From Desulfonatronum thiodismutans (lineage in GTDB: Bacteria > Desulfobacterota > Desulfovibrionia > Desulfovibrionales > Desulfonatronaceae), in assembly GCF_000717475.1 (NCBI RefSeq), contig NZ_JPIK01000005.1:95688-159687 (forward strand): a stretch of DNA of 64,000 nucleotides, written 5' to 3'. The notes beneath the pieces were generated by a model, which saw only the letters and a list, made by a program, of their open reading frames with translations, was not told the DNA's origin and did no database searches. The translations under genes and the position numbers were made by a program. Below are positions 51,548-61,072 of the stretch, in pieces; position 1 is the stretch's first letter; each line of letters starts with the position of its first letter.

Positions 51548-52564
51548 TTAGCGTGTGAAATGTTTTATGGCTAAATAAGCAAACTTGCTAGCAGGAATGT
51601 TAAAGTGCAAGATTTTGCTCATTAATAACCATCTTGTAAAATCAGAACCTTTGACCGCACTTAAACTGGCCGCTTGATATAATCGCTGCACTAATAGGTT
51701 TTTTAGGGTTTTATGGTCATAACTGCGTGATTGTGCGTTATTCTTGATCAATTTTTTGATCCAATTCTCAGCATTTATTAAATCATTCAAACTGAAATTG
51801 GGTTTTCGATCCACCAGCATGCCGTGGATTTCGATTTCTGATTCCGAAGGAGTCGCCTCAAGTAATTTAATGTGTCTTAGCCGAATCATATTTAAAAAAT
51901 CATTTTTTTTGCTGTGAACTAGACTCTGGGTAGCACTTAACGAATGTATACGGTAAGATACTAAGGGTTTTTGGATATTGTAAAATTGGCAACCTTCCAA
52001 AAATGAAATACGTGACCAGAAATCAAAATCTTCTCCAAAAGATATATCTGTATTAAATAAACAGTTATTCATTCGAAGGAATGCAGTCCGTACACATGAA
52101 GTACTGTTCGATATGGCAGGATTTGACAAAAAAAATACTCTAATTTCATTGTCATTTTTTACCTGTAGAGGAATATTGCTTTTAACATTCTGAAAGCAAC
52201 GTATTAAACCTCCACAAACTGTTATTTGTGAATTTTTTTCCATGAATTTATATTGAGTAGATAAACGATATGGGTAGCAAATGTCATCAGCATCGATCCT
52301 GAATAAATATTTTCCTCTAGCGTTATTGATCGCTACATTTGCTGCAGAAGATACTCCATGATTCTGCTGAGAAATCACTCTGATTCTTGAATCCTTATTA
52401 GCATATATAGCTATTACTTCTTCAGTTCTATCTGTAGAGCCATCGTTGATAATCAGATATTCGAAATTAGAAAAACTTTGTCCTAAAACGCTCTCTATCG
52501 TTTCTGCAATATATCCATCCATATTATATACGGGAGTATATACAGTAATTGGAATATCATTCAT
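51548..52564 (-). CDS. Family 2 glycosyltransferase
   Basis: A 338-residue cytoplasmic GT-A enzyme. The N terminus is ITVYTPVYNMDGYIAETIESVLGQSFSNFEYLIINDGSTD, the classic GT2 start, with the metal-binding motif RIDADDICYP (DxD-like, about residue 97) and a catalytic-region GEDFDFWSRI (about 178). It should add a sugar to a lipid-linked glycan. The gene is much more AT-rich than the region before 51.4 kb. It is the last gene of the minus-strand polysaccharide series, 177 bases downstream of the flippase gene. Confidence 0.92.
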   Translation of the reverse strand: MNDIPITVYTPVYNMDGYIAETIESVLGQSFSNFEYLIINDGSTDRTEEVIAIYANKDSRIRVISQQNHGVSSAANVAINNARGKYLFRIDADDICYPYRLSTQYKFMEKNSQITVCGGLIRCFQNVKSNIPLQVKNDNEIRVFFLSNPAISNSTSCVRTAFLRMNNCLFNTDISFGEDFDFWSRISFLEGCQFYNIQKPLVSYRIHSLSATQSLVHSKKNDFLNMIRLRHIKLLEATPSESEIEIHGMLVDRKPNFSLNDLINAENWIKKLIKNNAQSRSYDHKTLKNLLVQRLYQAASLSAVKGSDFTRWLLMSKILHFNIPASKFAYLAIKHFTR

Positions 52565-52741
52565 AATTTAGTCCATACCTAATGGTAGATAACCTTCTTC
52601 GTGCATCTTCTCACCTGTCTTGACATGTTGCCCAAATAATTCCAGGGTGAAATAGTCACTGGCGGGCTTAACGGGTCTTTCTGTCCGCTGAATCAAACCT
52701 ACCAGATTGCATCTGGTAAATGTTGATTCGAAAAATTACCA

Positions 52742-54187
52742 TCATGATGTACTCCGCCTAATGAATGGAACAATTTTTAATAAAAGTATTATCTTTTCGC
52801 GATCAATTGCCAACAAAAACAGAATGTATACAGCGCAACCAGAAGCTGTTTTCACGACAAGAGTTTGCCAATGTGGGCCGACCACCATCAAGCTCAAACT
52901 GTAAACTGTAACAATAAGTGCAATATGTGCGAGCAAAGTCGTTCTAAGATGCTTGATGATCGTTCCAAGCCCAAGATCTATGGCCTTCAGAAGAATCCTG
53001 CAAAACACTAAACACAGGACTGGGTAGATGGTGACCCACACATATATTGAAACTTCCGCGTTTACCCATAATGCTAATCCAAACATGGTCCCGCCGATAA
53101 CAACTAGCTGAACAAGAACGAAACGAACCTGTTCCACGATTAGCCCCAAAGCTGTAAGGACGAGCATTGCATAGCTTTCGGCAAGTTTGAAAATGTTGGC
53201 AACGCAGAAAATCTGAAGGGGCAGGACCGCAGCGCTCCAATGTGGTCCAAGCAGGATAAGGACTGTTTCCTCGGCACAAAAAAACAGCAGGTAGAAAAAA
53301 GGAGCCAGAAGAAGCGCCTGGAGGTCGGCAACCTTTAGCGTCCAGTCGCGCATGGAGTCCATGTCACCCTTTTCGCTGGACAAATAAGGCAATAGCACCC
53401 GGTTAATTATTGCGACGATTTTTTCAAAAGGCATGTTGGCTAATTGCTTGCTAAACGCGTATGCTCCCAGGAAACTGGTAGTGGCGAGCTTGCCGAAGAT
53501 GAAGACATCCACACTGGCATAGAGTTGACCGATGCTGTTTCTGAGGAAAATTTGAACCCCAAAGATCAGCAAATCACGGATTTCCCCCCACCGGATAATA
53601 AGCGTTGGTGTTATGCGACGATGGAAGCTGAAGCCTATGAGTTGAAACAGTTCAATGAGAACCCATTGGGAGGCCAGGGCCCATACGCCAAAACCTGATG
53701 CAGCCATGGCCAACACACAGCACGATGTCAGGATACGTGAACCCGTCTCTACTTTTGCAATGACGTCAAAACGCGTTTCACGGGCGAGCATGCTCCACTG
53801 AAGAGACTTGGGAGCCCCGAACAAGAAAACCAGATTCTGAAATGAGACAAGAGCAGTAAGTCGAGGATCATTGAATATCCAGGCCATACCCGGCGCTGCC
53901 AACAACCCCAGGCAAAACATGGACACGCCCATCAGAATGGAAAGCCCATAGAGTGCACGAATTTGATAGTCGGAAACGCTCTCGGCCTGGATTACTGCGG
54001 AGCTGATGCCCATCAGACTTATGGAGTGCGCAAAAACCGTGAACAGGCCGGATATGGCGACAAGTCCATAATCTTCGGGGTTTAGGAGCCTAGCTACGAC
54101 AATGGTCACGCTCCAGGTAATGATCTGCCCGAAAACGCTTGTACCGCCCATCCATGCGAGGCTCCGCAAGACGGACTGTTTGCTCAT
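52742..54187 (-). CDS. Wzx-type polysaccharide flippase
   Basis: A 481-residue integral membrane protein of the oligosaccharide flippase (MOP/PST) superfamily with about 12-14 transmembrane segments. The N terminus SVLRSLAWMGGTSVFGQIITWSVTIVVARLLNPEDYGLVAISGL is typical, including the ARLLxPEDYG motif. It would flip undecaprenyl-linked repeat units to the periplasm for the polymerase/ligase encoded upstream. Its start overlaps the stop of the GT gene before it by four bases, so they are coupled. Confidence 0.93.
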   Translation of the reverse strand: MSKQSVLRSLAWMGGTSVFGQIITWSVTIVVARLLNPEDYGLVAISGLFTVFAHSISLMGISSAVIQAESVSDYQIRALYGLSILMGVSMFCLGLLAAPGMAWIFNDPRLTALVSFQNLVFLFGAPKSLQWSMLARETRFDVIAKVETGSRILTSCCVLAMAASGFGVWALASQWVLIELFQLIGFSFHRRITPTLIIRWGEIRDLLIFGVQIFLRNSIGQLYASVDVFIFGKLATTSFLGAYAFSKQLANMPFEKIVAIINRVLLPYLSSEKGDMDSMRDWTLKVADLQALLLAPFFYLLFFCAEETVLILLGPHWSAAVLPLQIFCVANIFKLAESYAMLVLTALGLIVEQVRFVLVQLVVIGGTMFGLALWVNAEVSIYVWVTIYPVLCLVFCRILLKAIDLGLGTIIKHLRTTLLAHIALIVTVYSLSLMVVGPHWQTLVVKTASGCAVYILFLLAIDREKIILLLKIVPFIRRSTS

Positions 54188-55365
54188 CGATCAGGCCTTG
54201 AGTCGACTTGAGCAAACCCGTTGAAACATATTCCGCGACAGGGTGAAGAATCGTCCAGAAGGATGTCCATCATCTTTTGAAAATTGAGCACATACTGCCT
54301 ATCAGAGAGCGTTGTCTCGGCGATGTGCCTGCCTACTTTGCCCATACGCTGACGAAGACTCTTGTCGGCAAGAAGGATGCGAAGCTTGTCCGCCAAGTCC
54401 TGCGGATCTTCGGGGTTCACGAGAAACCCGCTTCTACCGTCGGCAATGACATTGGGTATGCCTCCGACACGGGTTCCGACGCAGGGCTTTCCCGAGGCCA
54501 TGGCCTCGATGAACACGCGGCCCATGCCTTCAGAGCGTGACGGCACCGCAAGAACCGTACATGTACCCAGATAGTCGGCCACTTCATCGTACGGCACGGG
54601 TTTGTGGAATTCGACATTGGCAATACCTCGCGCCCTGGCCTTCCAGCGACTCAGTTCCGGCTCCCGGCAATGCCCCATGATGACCAGCCTGATATCAGGA
54701 AATTCCTGCTGGATGATTGCAAATGCTTCTAAAAGGATATCTACTCCTTTCCGATAGAACGGATATCCCAGACAATACAAATAACAATCATCCCGCTCGG
54801 ACAAGACAAATTGACTTGTCGGCACGTAGTCATGAAACATGACGACTTTTTTTCGCGACAGGATGGTCTGCCATTCCTCATACTGCCGCCGGTTCAGAAT
54901 CTTCACACAATCGGCCATATGCAGTGATAGGGACCCGACCAGATTAAACAGTTTGCGCCGCAAAAATCCGACCTTGCCGCCCGCCAAGCTTAAGTCCTTA
55001 GCATCACGAATGTGCCCGTTCACCTCCACTACCAGCTTGGCACCAGAAAACAATTTCACCAGCACTCCGATGAACCCGAGGGTCAAAGGGTCATAGCTGA
55101 TGACCACATCAATCCCCTCCTTTCTGGCCATGCGTATCCCACGCACAATCATGACCCATGTACGACGGAGCATCGTTAAGCGTGTCCAGGGGGCAGCAAA
55201 TTGCTGGACATTCAGCGTTACACCAGCGAATTGTTCACCGTCATGAGCGATATCCCCGGTTACCAAAACGTGAAACACATAGTTTTCAGGCATTCCCTGA
55301 TACCGGGAACGAAAGTGTGATGCATGCAGGCATCCGTTTGGTGGCAGTATATCAAGTATCTTCAC
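54184..55365 (-). CDS. GT4-like glycosyltransferase
   Basis: A 393-residue GT-B enzyme. The N-terminal half contains GIDVVISYDPLTLGFIGVLVKLFSGAKLVVEVNGH; the C-terminal donor half has YLYCLGYPFYRKGVDILLEAF, AVPSRSEGMGRVFIEAMASGKPCVGTRVGGIPNVI (EX7E motif at SEGMGRVFIE) and GFLVNPEDPQDLADKL. It is cytoplasmic, and sugar and linkage cannot be read from sequence. Overlap with the flippase start shows co-translation. Confidence 0.93.
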   Translation of the reverse strand: MKILDILPPNGCLHASHFRSRYQGMPENYVFHVLVTGDIAHDGEQFAGVTLNVQQFAAPWTRLTMLRRTWVMIVRGIRMARKEGIDVVISYDPLTLGFIGVLVKLFSGAKLVVEVNGHIRDAKDLSLAGGKVGFLRRKLFNLVGSLSLHMADCVKILNRRQYEEWQTILSRKKVVMFHDYVPTSQFVLSERDDCYLYCLGYPFYRKGVDILLEAFAIIQQEFPDIRLVIMGHCREPELSRWKARARGIANVEFHKPVPYDEVADYLGTCTVLAVPSRSEGMGRVFIEAMASGKPCVGTRVGGIPNVIADGRSGFLVNPEDPQDLADKLRILLADKSLRQRMGKVGRHIAETTLSDRQYVLNFQKMMDILLDDSSPCRGICFNGFAQVDSRPDR

Positions 55366-55420
55366 TGTTCATTCTCCGACAAGCGAAGGACATGGAATAT
55401 TCTGACAGTCTTTGGAACGG

Positions 55421-56527
55421 TCATGGCGCACCCAGCAACGTCAACAAATGCTCACGCAGACATTCAACATGGATTTTAAGAGAACTATGCTTCCACACTG
55501 CCGCATGTGCTGCCATGCCAACCTCGTGACGAAGCTGAGGGTTTTGAATCAAGCGCAGAAGTATATATTCAAACTCAGCTACTGAATTCGCAAAAAAACC
55601 GGTTTTGCCATCTTCCACGATCAATCGCTCAGAAGCCGTGGGATGGATGACGACAGGTAGACCAGCCGCCATGTACCCCTGTACCTTGTTTGGGTCCTTG
55701 AATTCCTGAAGATTGGAGGTATCGCGCCATCGAAAAGCAACGTCCGCATCAAGAATGTCCTTGGCCCATGTCTTGTTATCGAACATTCTATACTCAATCC
55801 AATTGTACTCACCTATCTGATCGGTGTCGTATAAAATGCGGCATCCATGGCATTCATGCATTCGCTTGAGAACCGGCACGATAGGTTCATTCTGCTTCTG
55901 ATTGAGGGAAACTCCTGTCCAATACAGAACAACACCTTCTGTCTTCATAGGGAAAGGTTTGTAAACATTCTCATTTTCATCGTTGTAAATCTGTCTGGGT
56001 AGTTCAAGTGGCTTCATTCCTGCCCTGATTACAACATTACGTAGCAGCGGCGTGCAGATCATACAGCCGTCGAGCATGGCGTAGGCTCGCGACAAATAGC
56101 TTTCTGTTTTGCAATAATAGAGCCACTTGAGTATCCGCCGGACAACGTTTTTCTCATACACCGATGGATAAAGAAAGGTATCTTGATAATCCAGGATCAA
56201 GACCTTGCCTCTAACTTTGAGAGCTTTCAACATGTTCATGTCCGGAATGTATTTGATGAAAATGAGCACATCGAAGTTCATAAGTTCGTCAAGATCGAAC
56301 GGTTCCCAAGAAAAAAAACCACTTTTGAACTCAGGGAAGCGATCCAGTGCAGCCGCGACTTTCACCCCAGATTGCGCAAAAGAATTCGCCCCGGTTTTTG
56401 GCCCAAAACCAACCTTGTAAACGTTTCTACTGTTCAGCATCAGCGCATCTTCCTGTTTCAAAAGATTGGTAACAGTTTCACGCATTCGCCGATCACCGCA
56501 ACCACTAATACGTTGCAAGAGCCACAT
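55421..56527 (-). CDS. Glycosyltransferase, GT-B fold
   Basis: A 368-residue protein with a GT-B outline. The N-terminal part (VYKVGFGPKTGANSFAQSGVKVAAALDRF, FDVLIFIKYIPDMNMLKALKVRGKVLILDYQD) is less typical than in its neighbours. The C-terminal half has RDTSNLQEFKDPNKVQGYMAAGLPVVIHPTASERLIVEDGKTGFFA, close to the donor-binding signature. Role: one sugar addition in the polysaccharide unit (inference). AGGGA lies close to the ATG at 56527; an in-frame ATG at 56485 is an alternative. Seven bases separate it from the upstream GT gene. Confidence 0.8.
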   Translation of the reverse strand: MWLLQRISGCGDRRMRETVTNLLKQEDALMLNSRNVYKVGFGPKTGANSFAQSGVKVAAALDRFPEFKSGFFSWEPFDLDELMNFDVLIFIKYIPDMNMLKALKVRGKVLILDYQDTFLYPSVYEKNVVRRILKWLYYCKTESYLSRAYAMLDGCMICTPLLRNVVIRAGMKPLELPRQIYNDENENVYKPFPMKTEGVVLYWTGVSLNQKQNEPIVPVLKRMHECHGCRILYDTDQIGEYNWIEYRMFDNKTWAKDILDADVAFRWRDTSNLQEFKDPNKVQGYMAAGLPVVIHPTASERLIVEDGKTGFFANSVAEFEYILLRLIQNPQLRHEVGMAAHAAVWKHSSLKIHVECLREHLLTLLGAP

Positions 56528-56534
56528 TCTGTCC

Positions 56535-57686
56535 CTAACGATGTTGGCTGCCTTTTTCGGTCATGACGTCGCACATTGCCTCAGTGATGCGAGCAACACA
56601 ATTTTTCGGTCTGAAACGTTCCCGTTCGACCAGACAGCGCTCCCGCATACCCTGCAACCGCTCTGGGTCATCAAGCAGGTCACTCACAGTCTCGACGATC
56701 GACGGAACATCGTTACGCTTCAACACCATGCCGGTCTCGCCGTTGGCAACAATCTCGGGGATGCCACAGGAATCCGAAGTCACGGCAGGCAAACCGCAGG
56801 CTAGCGCCTCCTTCAGGACATTGGGGTATGCGTCATGTCTGGCAGGGTGCAGAATAAGGGATGCTGAGAGATACTCTGCCATCAATTTATCGAAGGGGAC
56901 CATGCCTAGATGACGAGCGCCATCCGGAAGGGGCTCGGGTGCCTTTACACCTACGAGAATAAGTTCAAGTTCTTGCCGCTGTAAACGAAGCTCCTTGAAG
57001 GCTTTTAAGACTAAATCCCCGCCTTTCCGGAAAAAATCCGTAGCGGCGAAAATGAGTTTAGGAACTCTTTCCGTCAAGACTTGATTGGCAGCTGGGTAAG
57101 GAATTTTGCATGCAGTCGGCGCTACAATGACCTTGTGAGCTGGGAGGGCGTAATCATCAAGCATGGATTTACGTGTACGCTCACTGTAGGTAAAGACGAG
57201 GTCCTTGGCCTGAAGGGAGGCTCTCTCAAGCTCAAAAAACTGCTCCCTGAATCTTGGAAAATTTCTGGGCAACCATTCCGGCCACATTTGTTCAACCATG
57301 GCCACTGTCTGGTCATGATAAGAAAACGATGATTTTCCCCTTGAAATTATAGGCCCGAAGAGGCTACCAACCTGAAAGGTTGCATCATGCTCGGATAACC
57401 GGTTTATGGCTCTTTGAAAGCGACTTGACCTCGCTCTGAAGGATGCAGGTTTTTTTGCCTCCCATTCCAGTTGGCGATAATACTCACACCGAAGGTCTGC
57501 CGGGTGCGAAAGGAGCGCCTGAAAAAGGCAGGAGGCACCGACCAGTCGCTTCAGGAAAGGGGTATCTGCATTAATAACGCGGGTGTCAAAAATCTCTGCA
57601 AACCCTTTGTATAACCAATTCTTGCTGGTCCCGGCTTGATAGTCCTGACTGGCCCATTGATCTAGGACAAGTAGGGTGGGTTTCAT
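56535..57686 (-). CDS. GT4-like glycosyltransferase
   Basis: A 383-residue GT-B glycosyltransferase. The donor-side signature is SASLILHPARHDAYPNVLKEALACGLPAVTSDSCGIPEIVANGETGMVL, and the hinge region KLIFAATDFFRKGGDLVLKAFKEL is typical. The N terminus (TLLVLDQWASQDYQAGTSKNWLYKGFAEIF) binds the acceptor. It lies between the O-antigen ligase gene and a second GT gene on the minus strand and likely works on the same repeat unit. Confidence 0.9.
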   Translation of the reverse strand: MKPTLLVLDQWASQDYQAGTSKNWLYKGFAEIFDTRVINADTPFLKRLVGASCLFQALLSHPADLRCEYYRQLEWEAKKPASFRARSSRFQRAINRLSEHDATFQVGSLFGPIISRGKSSFSYHDQTVAMVEQMWPEWLPRNFPRFREQFFELERASLQAKDLVFTYSERTRKSMLDDYALPAHKVIVAPTACKIPYPAANQVLTERVPKLIFAATDFFRKGGDLVLKAFKELRLQRQELELILVGVKAPEPLPDGARHLGMVPFDKLMAEYLSASLILHPARHDAYPNVLKEALACGLPAVTSDSCGIPEIVANGETGMVLKRNDVPSIVETVSDLLDDPERLQGMRERCLVERERFRPKNCVARITEAMCDVMTEKGSQHR

Positions 57687-57744
57687 GAAAAAACCTCAAT
57701 CGAGAAACCTGGGCCCTGCCACAATTGCGCGCAGTTCAACCGGC

Positions 57745-59031
57745 TCATTTTGCAACGCTCATTGTTTGGCGGTATTTCCTGAAAGGAGTCGCGACAGGCT
57801 CGGAGTGTCGCTCCCTTGTCGGAGCCTCTTGGGCGGCTAAATCCCCAAGAGCTAAAAGTCTCTCACGGATCATGGCGATACACAACACGAAATACAAGAC
57901 AATGTGATACCCCCAGGACAAAAACATGCCACCTGCAAGAAAGCTGACCAATGAAAGCCTGATCCCCCTGCCAAGCCAATCAGTGTCATCCCGCGGCTTT
58001 GCCAGCCTGAATGCGGAAAACAGCATGCCCATGAAAACGAATAAACCTGGAAGTCCCAACTCAACAGCAACCTGGAGGAAGGAATTGTGCGCAGAGCTCC
58101 ACTTCCCTCCTTCGTTGATTTGCCCTTCGGCAGTAGCGAAAGTAGAGACTCCTGTTCCGGTTATCCAATTGTCCTTGAACAAAATAATTCCGTTATTCCA
58201 TATATCCAAGCGTCCGTGTTTCTCTGTTAAATTGTAATCTTCTTTGAGATTGAAAAGAGAATAAAAACGCTCCAACTTATCAGCCGGAACTGTCCACGTT
58301 ACAAGCGCAAAGCCAACCCCAAGAACTACAAAAAAACGGAGTACCCCTTTGACACCGCGTGACATGCCCCATGCGGCCAAGGTGACAACGCATGCAATTA
58401 ATCCTCCACGGGACTGGGTTAAAATGACAACGCCCCCCCCCATGAGAGCAAGTGCATAGAGGCACAACTTGTAAAAACGTGGAATGTAATTCATCGCTGG
58501 CAGAATGAGAGCTAAGATCATGACGAAAAACAACGCTGTATCGTTGGGGTCATAAGACCAATTCGCGGCTACCTGTCCACCAACATCGCGCGGGGCAGTA
58601 TAACTAATAACAATCATGACAAAAAGAGTTAGCGAAATTCCAGTAAGACTGAATCTCAAATCTTCTTTTCGATTAATCTGGCAATTGAGTGCAAGCAAAA
58701 GAATTCCAAAATAAAGAATGAAATCAGTAGTATAGAAGAATGATTGTGATTTAAATATGCTAAAAAAAACACTAAAAAACATGATTCCCAGGAAAGCTGT
58801 GAACCAGCGAAATGTTCTGGAATGCCAAAACAGCGCCAGGCGCGATCTTCCAAGGCCTCCATTGAACAACACGGTTAAAAGCAATAAGAGGGTGGTCACG
58901 AGGACAAGCCGGAGGGGCCACAAAGCCGGAAATACTTCATGAACACGCCCGAGCATAAACAGGGGGGCAATAACAATAAGCTTATCAAGGAAGCCAGATC
59001 TACGTGTTGAGAGAGGGGCGTACACAGGCAT
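57745..59031 (-). CDS. O-antigen ligase / polymerase family protein
   Basis: A 428-residue membrane protein with about 12 transmembrane segments and a large periplasmic loop of the Wzy_C/WaaL type: RGGLIACVVTLAAWGMSRG followed by EKHGRLDIWNNGIILFKDNWITGTGVSTF and SAHNSFLQVAVELGLPGLFVF (the H-x-S/N motif of O-antigen ligases). It may polymerise repeat units (Wzy) or ligate them to lipid A core (WaaL); sequence alone does not decide. A run of nine G (58433-58441, minus-strand sense) codes for MGGGVVIL. It is the first gene of the minus-strand series. Confidence 0.88.
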   Translation of the reverse strand: MPVYAPLSTRRSGFLDKLIVIAPLFMLGRVHEVFPALWPLRLVLVTTLLLLLTVLFNGGLGRSRLALFWHSRTFRWFTAFLGIMFFSVFFSIFKSQSFFYTTDFILYFGILLLALNCQINRKEDLRFSLTGISLTLFVMIVISYTAPRDVGGQVAANWSYDPNDTALFFVMILALILPAMNYIPRFYKLCLYALALMGGGVVILTQSRGGLIACVVTLAAWGMSRGVKGVLRFFVVLGVGFALVTWTVPADKLERFYSLFNLKEDYNLTEKHGRLDIWNNGIILFKDNWITGTGVSTFATAEGQINEGGKWSSAHNSFLQVAVELGLPGLFVFMGMLFSAFRLAKPRDDTDWLGRGIRLSLVSFLAGGMFLSWGYHIVLYFVLCIAMIRERLLALGDLAAQEAPTRERHSEPVATPFRKYRQTMSVAK

Positions 59032-59069
59032 TGGGCGGCCTTACGTAATTACAGGTTTTCACAAAAATT

Positions 59070-59099
59070 AATATACAGCAGCGAGCAACATATTTGCAA
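59070..59099 (-). promoter_or_regulatory. Candidate promoter of the minus-strand glycan series
   Basis: On the minus strand TTGCAA (59099-59094) and TATATT (59075-59070) are separated by 18 bases, 38 bases before the O-antigen ligase start. Confidence 0.4.
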
Positions 59100-59847
59100 A
59101 ATTCATTCCCACCTCATGCCAAGCTTATTCTTGCCGGAATTGGTGCTAGCGTTCACGGTTGATGTTGATTTTTTTTACTTATTCCGATGCGATGGCAAAA
59201 TGTAGGCACTGGAATACCTTTAGGTCAAGGGGGGGGGCCTCACTGATTTTCAATCTGTTTACAGTTAATTGCCATGTTCAGGCATATAAAACGAGTTCTG
59301 GTTTTTGGTGCAAATTTTGCTAAAGAATATAGCATTTGGCACCAGTTGATCGAGCGAACGTAGCGCTTTTCTTTTTCTTTTCGTGTCATCTGGTGAGAAT
59401 ATCGAGGTATTCTGGCAAGTTTTACTTGAATGTAAAAAGTAAAGATGTATTCACCCCGCGTAGGACCATATGCTTCGCAAATTTTTACTGCGCTAGCAGG
59501 GCGACGGTGTTTCAATAGCTCGCTCATAGATGCGGAAGTTGATGTCCTAGGGTCAGGTTCAAGGTCATGAACATTATTATGCGTTAAGGTTCTTTTTTGT
59601 TGGAAATAGGATTGACACGTAAACTATAGTAATGCCCTGTGTCTCGCTTCACTCCTTTTATAGTAGAATATTTGCTAAACCCGACAAGGCAGGTCCAAAT
59701 GAGGATAGCTATCTCAATGCCTTGACGAACTTAGCTTTTCGTGCTCCTTTTTAAATGTGGGTGACGGACGGGGATGCACCGGCGGGGAATCCGAACTGGG
59801 GTTGCGCATGATGACATACTGTTGTGTAAATCCCGCATCAAACGTCG

Positions 59848-59876
59848 TTGACCCGTATTTCAAGACAGCTTAACAA
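59848..59876 (+). promoter_or_regulatory. Candidate promoter of the plus-strand glycan series
   Basis: TTGACC (59848-59853) and TAACAA (59871-59876) with an optimal 17-base spacer lie 59 bases before the glycosyltransferase start. The -10 box matches four of six consensus positions. Confidence 0.4.
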
Positions 59877-59935
59877 TAATTTTAGAAGAAATGAATACAA
59901 CTACACGTGCTAGTTGTTGAAAGGGTATACGCAAA

Positions 59936-61060
59936 ATGTCTAAAATTAACATTCTTTTTATGTTGCCAAATTTTGATACTGGTGGCTCTGAGAAATTAGT
60001 CTTTGACATTATTTCAAATTTAGATAAATCACTGTTTAATCCCGTATTGTGTGTTTTTTTTTCAGGGACATATGAAAATCTAATCAGAAACACAAGTACT
60101 CCATTTTATATAATACATGATAAATTTGTTCGCTCAAAAATATCAACGATTGCATTTCTTCACAAAATTCTTAAAAATCATAGCATCGATATTGTCAACA
60201 CTCATCATAGTAGTCCCATGATCCAAGGTTTGATCCCTTTTAAAATTTTCAATTCTGTTAAGTGGATACATACGGAACATTCTCGCTTAGATCGTATCCA
60301 TAGCACGACGCCTATTGTTATTTTCCTCACTAAAATATTTTTGAAATACACTGACCATTTTGTTGGGATATCTAAAGGAGTTTGTGATTACTTCCAATAT
60401 GAGTTAAAACAACCGCCGGAGCACATTTCATTGATTTTCAATGGTGTTCAAATCGAGCAATTTACTCCAAACGGGGATAGTCGATTAATGTATCGAAATT
60501 CTTTCGGTATTTGTGCCAACGATATTGTGCTAGGTCTGTTTGGGAATTTCAGAGAAGAGAAGAACCACCAATGTCTTATCAAGGCTTTAGATATATTAAA
60601 AAAAATGGGTCGCAAGGACATTAACGTCATATTTGCTGGAAATGGCCCTGAGTTTGACAAGATGAAGATGCTCACAAAATCTTTGGGTTTGGAGTCCAAT
60701 ATATATTTCCTTGGAACTCGCATGGACATCCCAGAACTTATGAACAGTATTGATATTTACTGTTTGCCATCATTGTTTGAAGGGTTGCCTTTCAGCGCGC
60801 TGGAAGCAATGGCTGCTCAAAAGCCAGTTATTGCATCAGATGTCGAGGGAAATAATGAACTTATTACGCACAATTTAAATGGATTTCTTTTTAAACCAAA
60901 TGATTCAAATGCATTAGCAAGGGGGATACTTCAACTTGTGAATGATCATGAACTATGCAATCGTCTTGCACATGCAGGAAAGCAAAAAGCGTTTGAGTTC
61001 TCTTTTGAAACAATGATTGCAAAATATGAAAAACTTTTTATCAGTATATCAAAACAATAA
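59936..61060 (+). CDS. GT4-family glycosyltransferase
   Basis: A 374-residue GT-B enzyme with a clear GT4 pattern: NILFMLPNFDTGGSEKLVFDIISNL at the N terminus (GGSE loop), HTEHSRLDRIHS in the acceptor domain, ISLIFNGVQIEQF, LGLFGNFREEKNHQCLIKAL, and LPSLFEGLPFSALEAMAAQKPVIASDVEGNNELI with the EX7E motif (EGLPFSALE). It is among the most AT-rich genes of the window and is followed after 12 bases by the DUF4091 gene, so both are likely co-transcribed. Confidence 0.94.
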   Translation: MSKINILFMLPNFDTGGSEKLVFDIISNLDKSLFNPVLCVFFSGTYENLIRNTSTPFYIIHDKFVRSKISTIAFLHKILKNHSIDIVNTHHSSPMIQGLIPFKIFNSVKWIHTEHSRLDRIHSTTPIVIFLTKIFLKYTDHFVGISKGVCDYFQYELKQPPEHISLIFNGVQIEQFTPNGDSRLMYRNSFGICANDIVLGLFGNFREEKNHQCLIKALDILKKMGRKDINVIFAGNGPEFDKMKMLTKSLGLESNIYFLGTRMDIPELMNSIDIYCLPSLFEGLPFSALEAMAAQKPVIASDVEGNNELITHNLNGFLFKPNDSNALARGILQLVNDHELCNRLAHAGKQKAFEFSFETMIAKYEKLFISISKQ

Positions 61061-61072
61061 AATGAGGTTTTT

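Larger units (their letters stand above)
59032..59935. other. 904-base AT-rich intergenic region in the polysaccharide locus
   Basis: This gap lies between divergent gene series. It contains a G9 tract (59229-59237) and a 95-codon minus-strand open frame (59240-59527) with no recognisable domain. There is no tRNA, no clear IS end and no JUMPstart/ops element (GGCGGTAG) visible. Promoters for both directions are expected here; two candidates are listed. Confidence 0.55.

Noticed and set aside
59240..59527. A 95-codon minus-strand open frame in the polysaccharide intergenic region
   Set aside because: No family, no ribosome-binding site seen, and AT-rich sequence of this length can stay open by chance. 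It may be a remnant, but I cannot support it.
59612..59630. Promoter-like TTGACA and TATAGT
   Set aside because: The two boxes are only seven bases apart, which is not compatible with sigma-70 binding.
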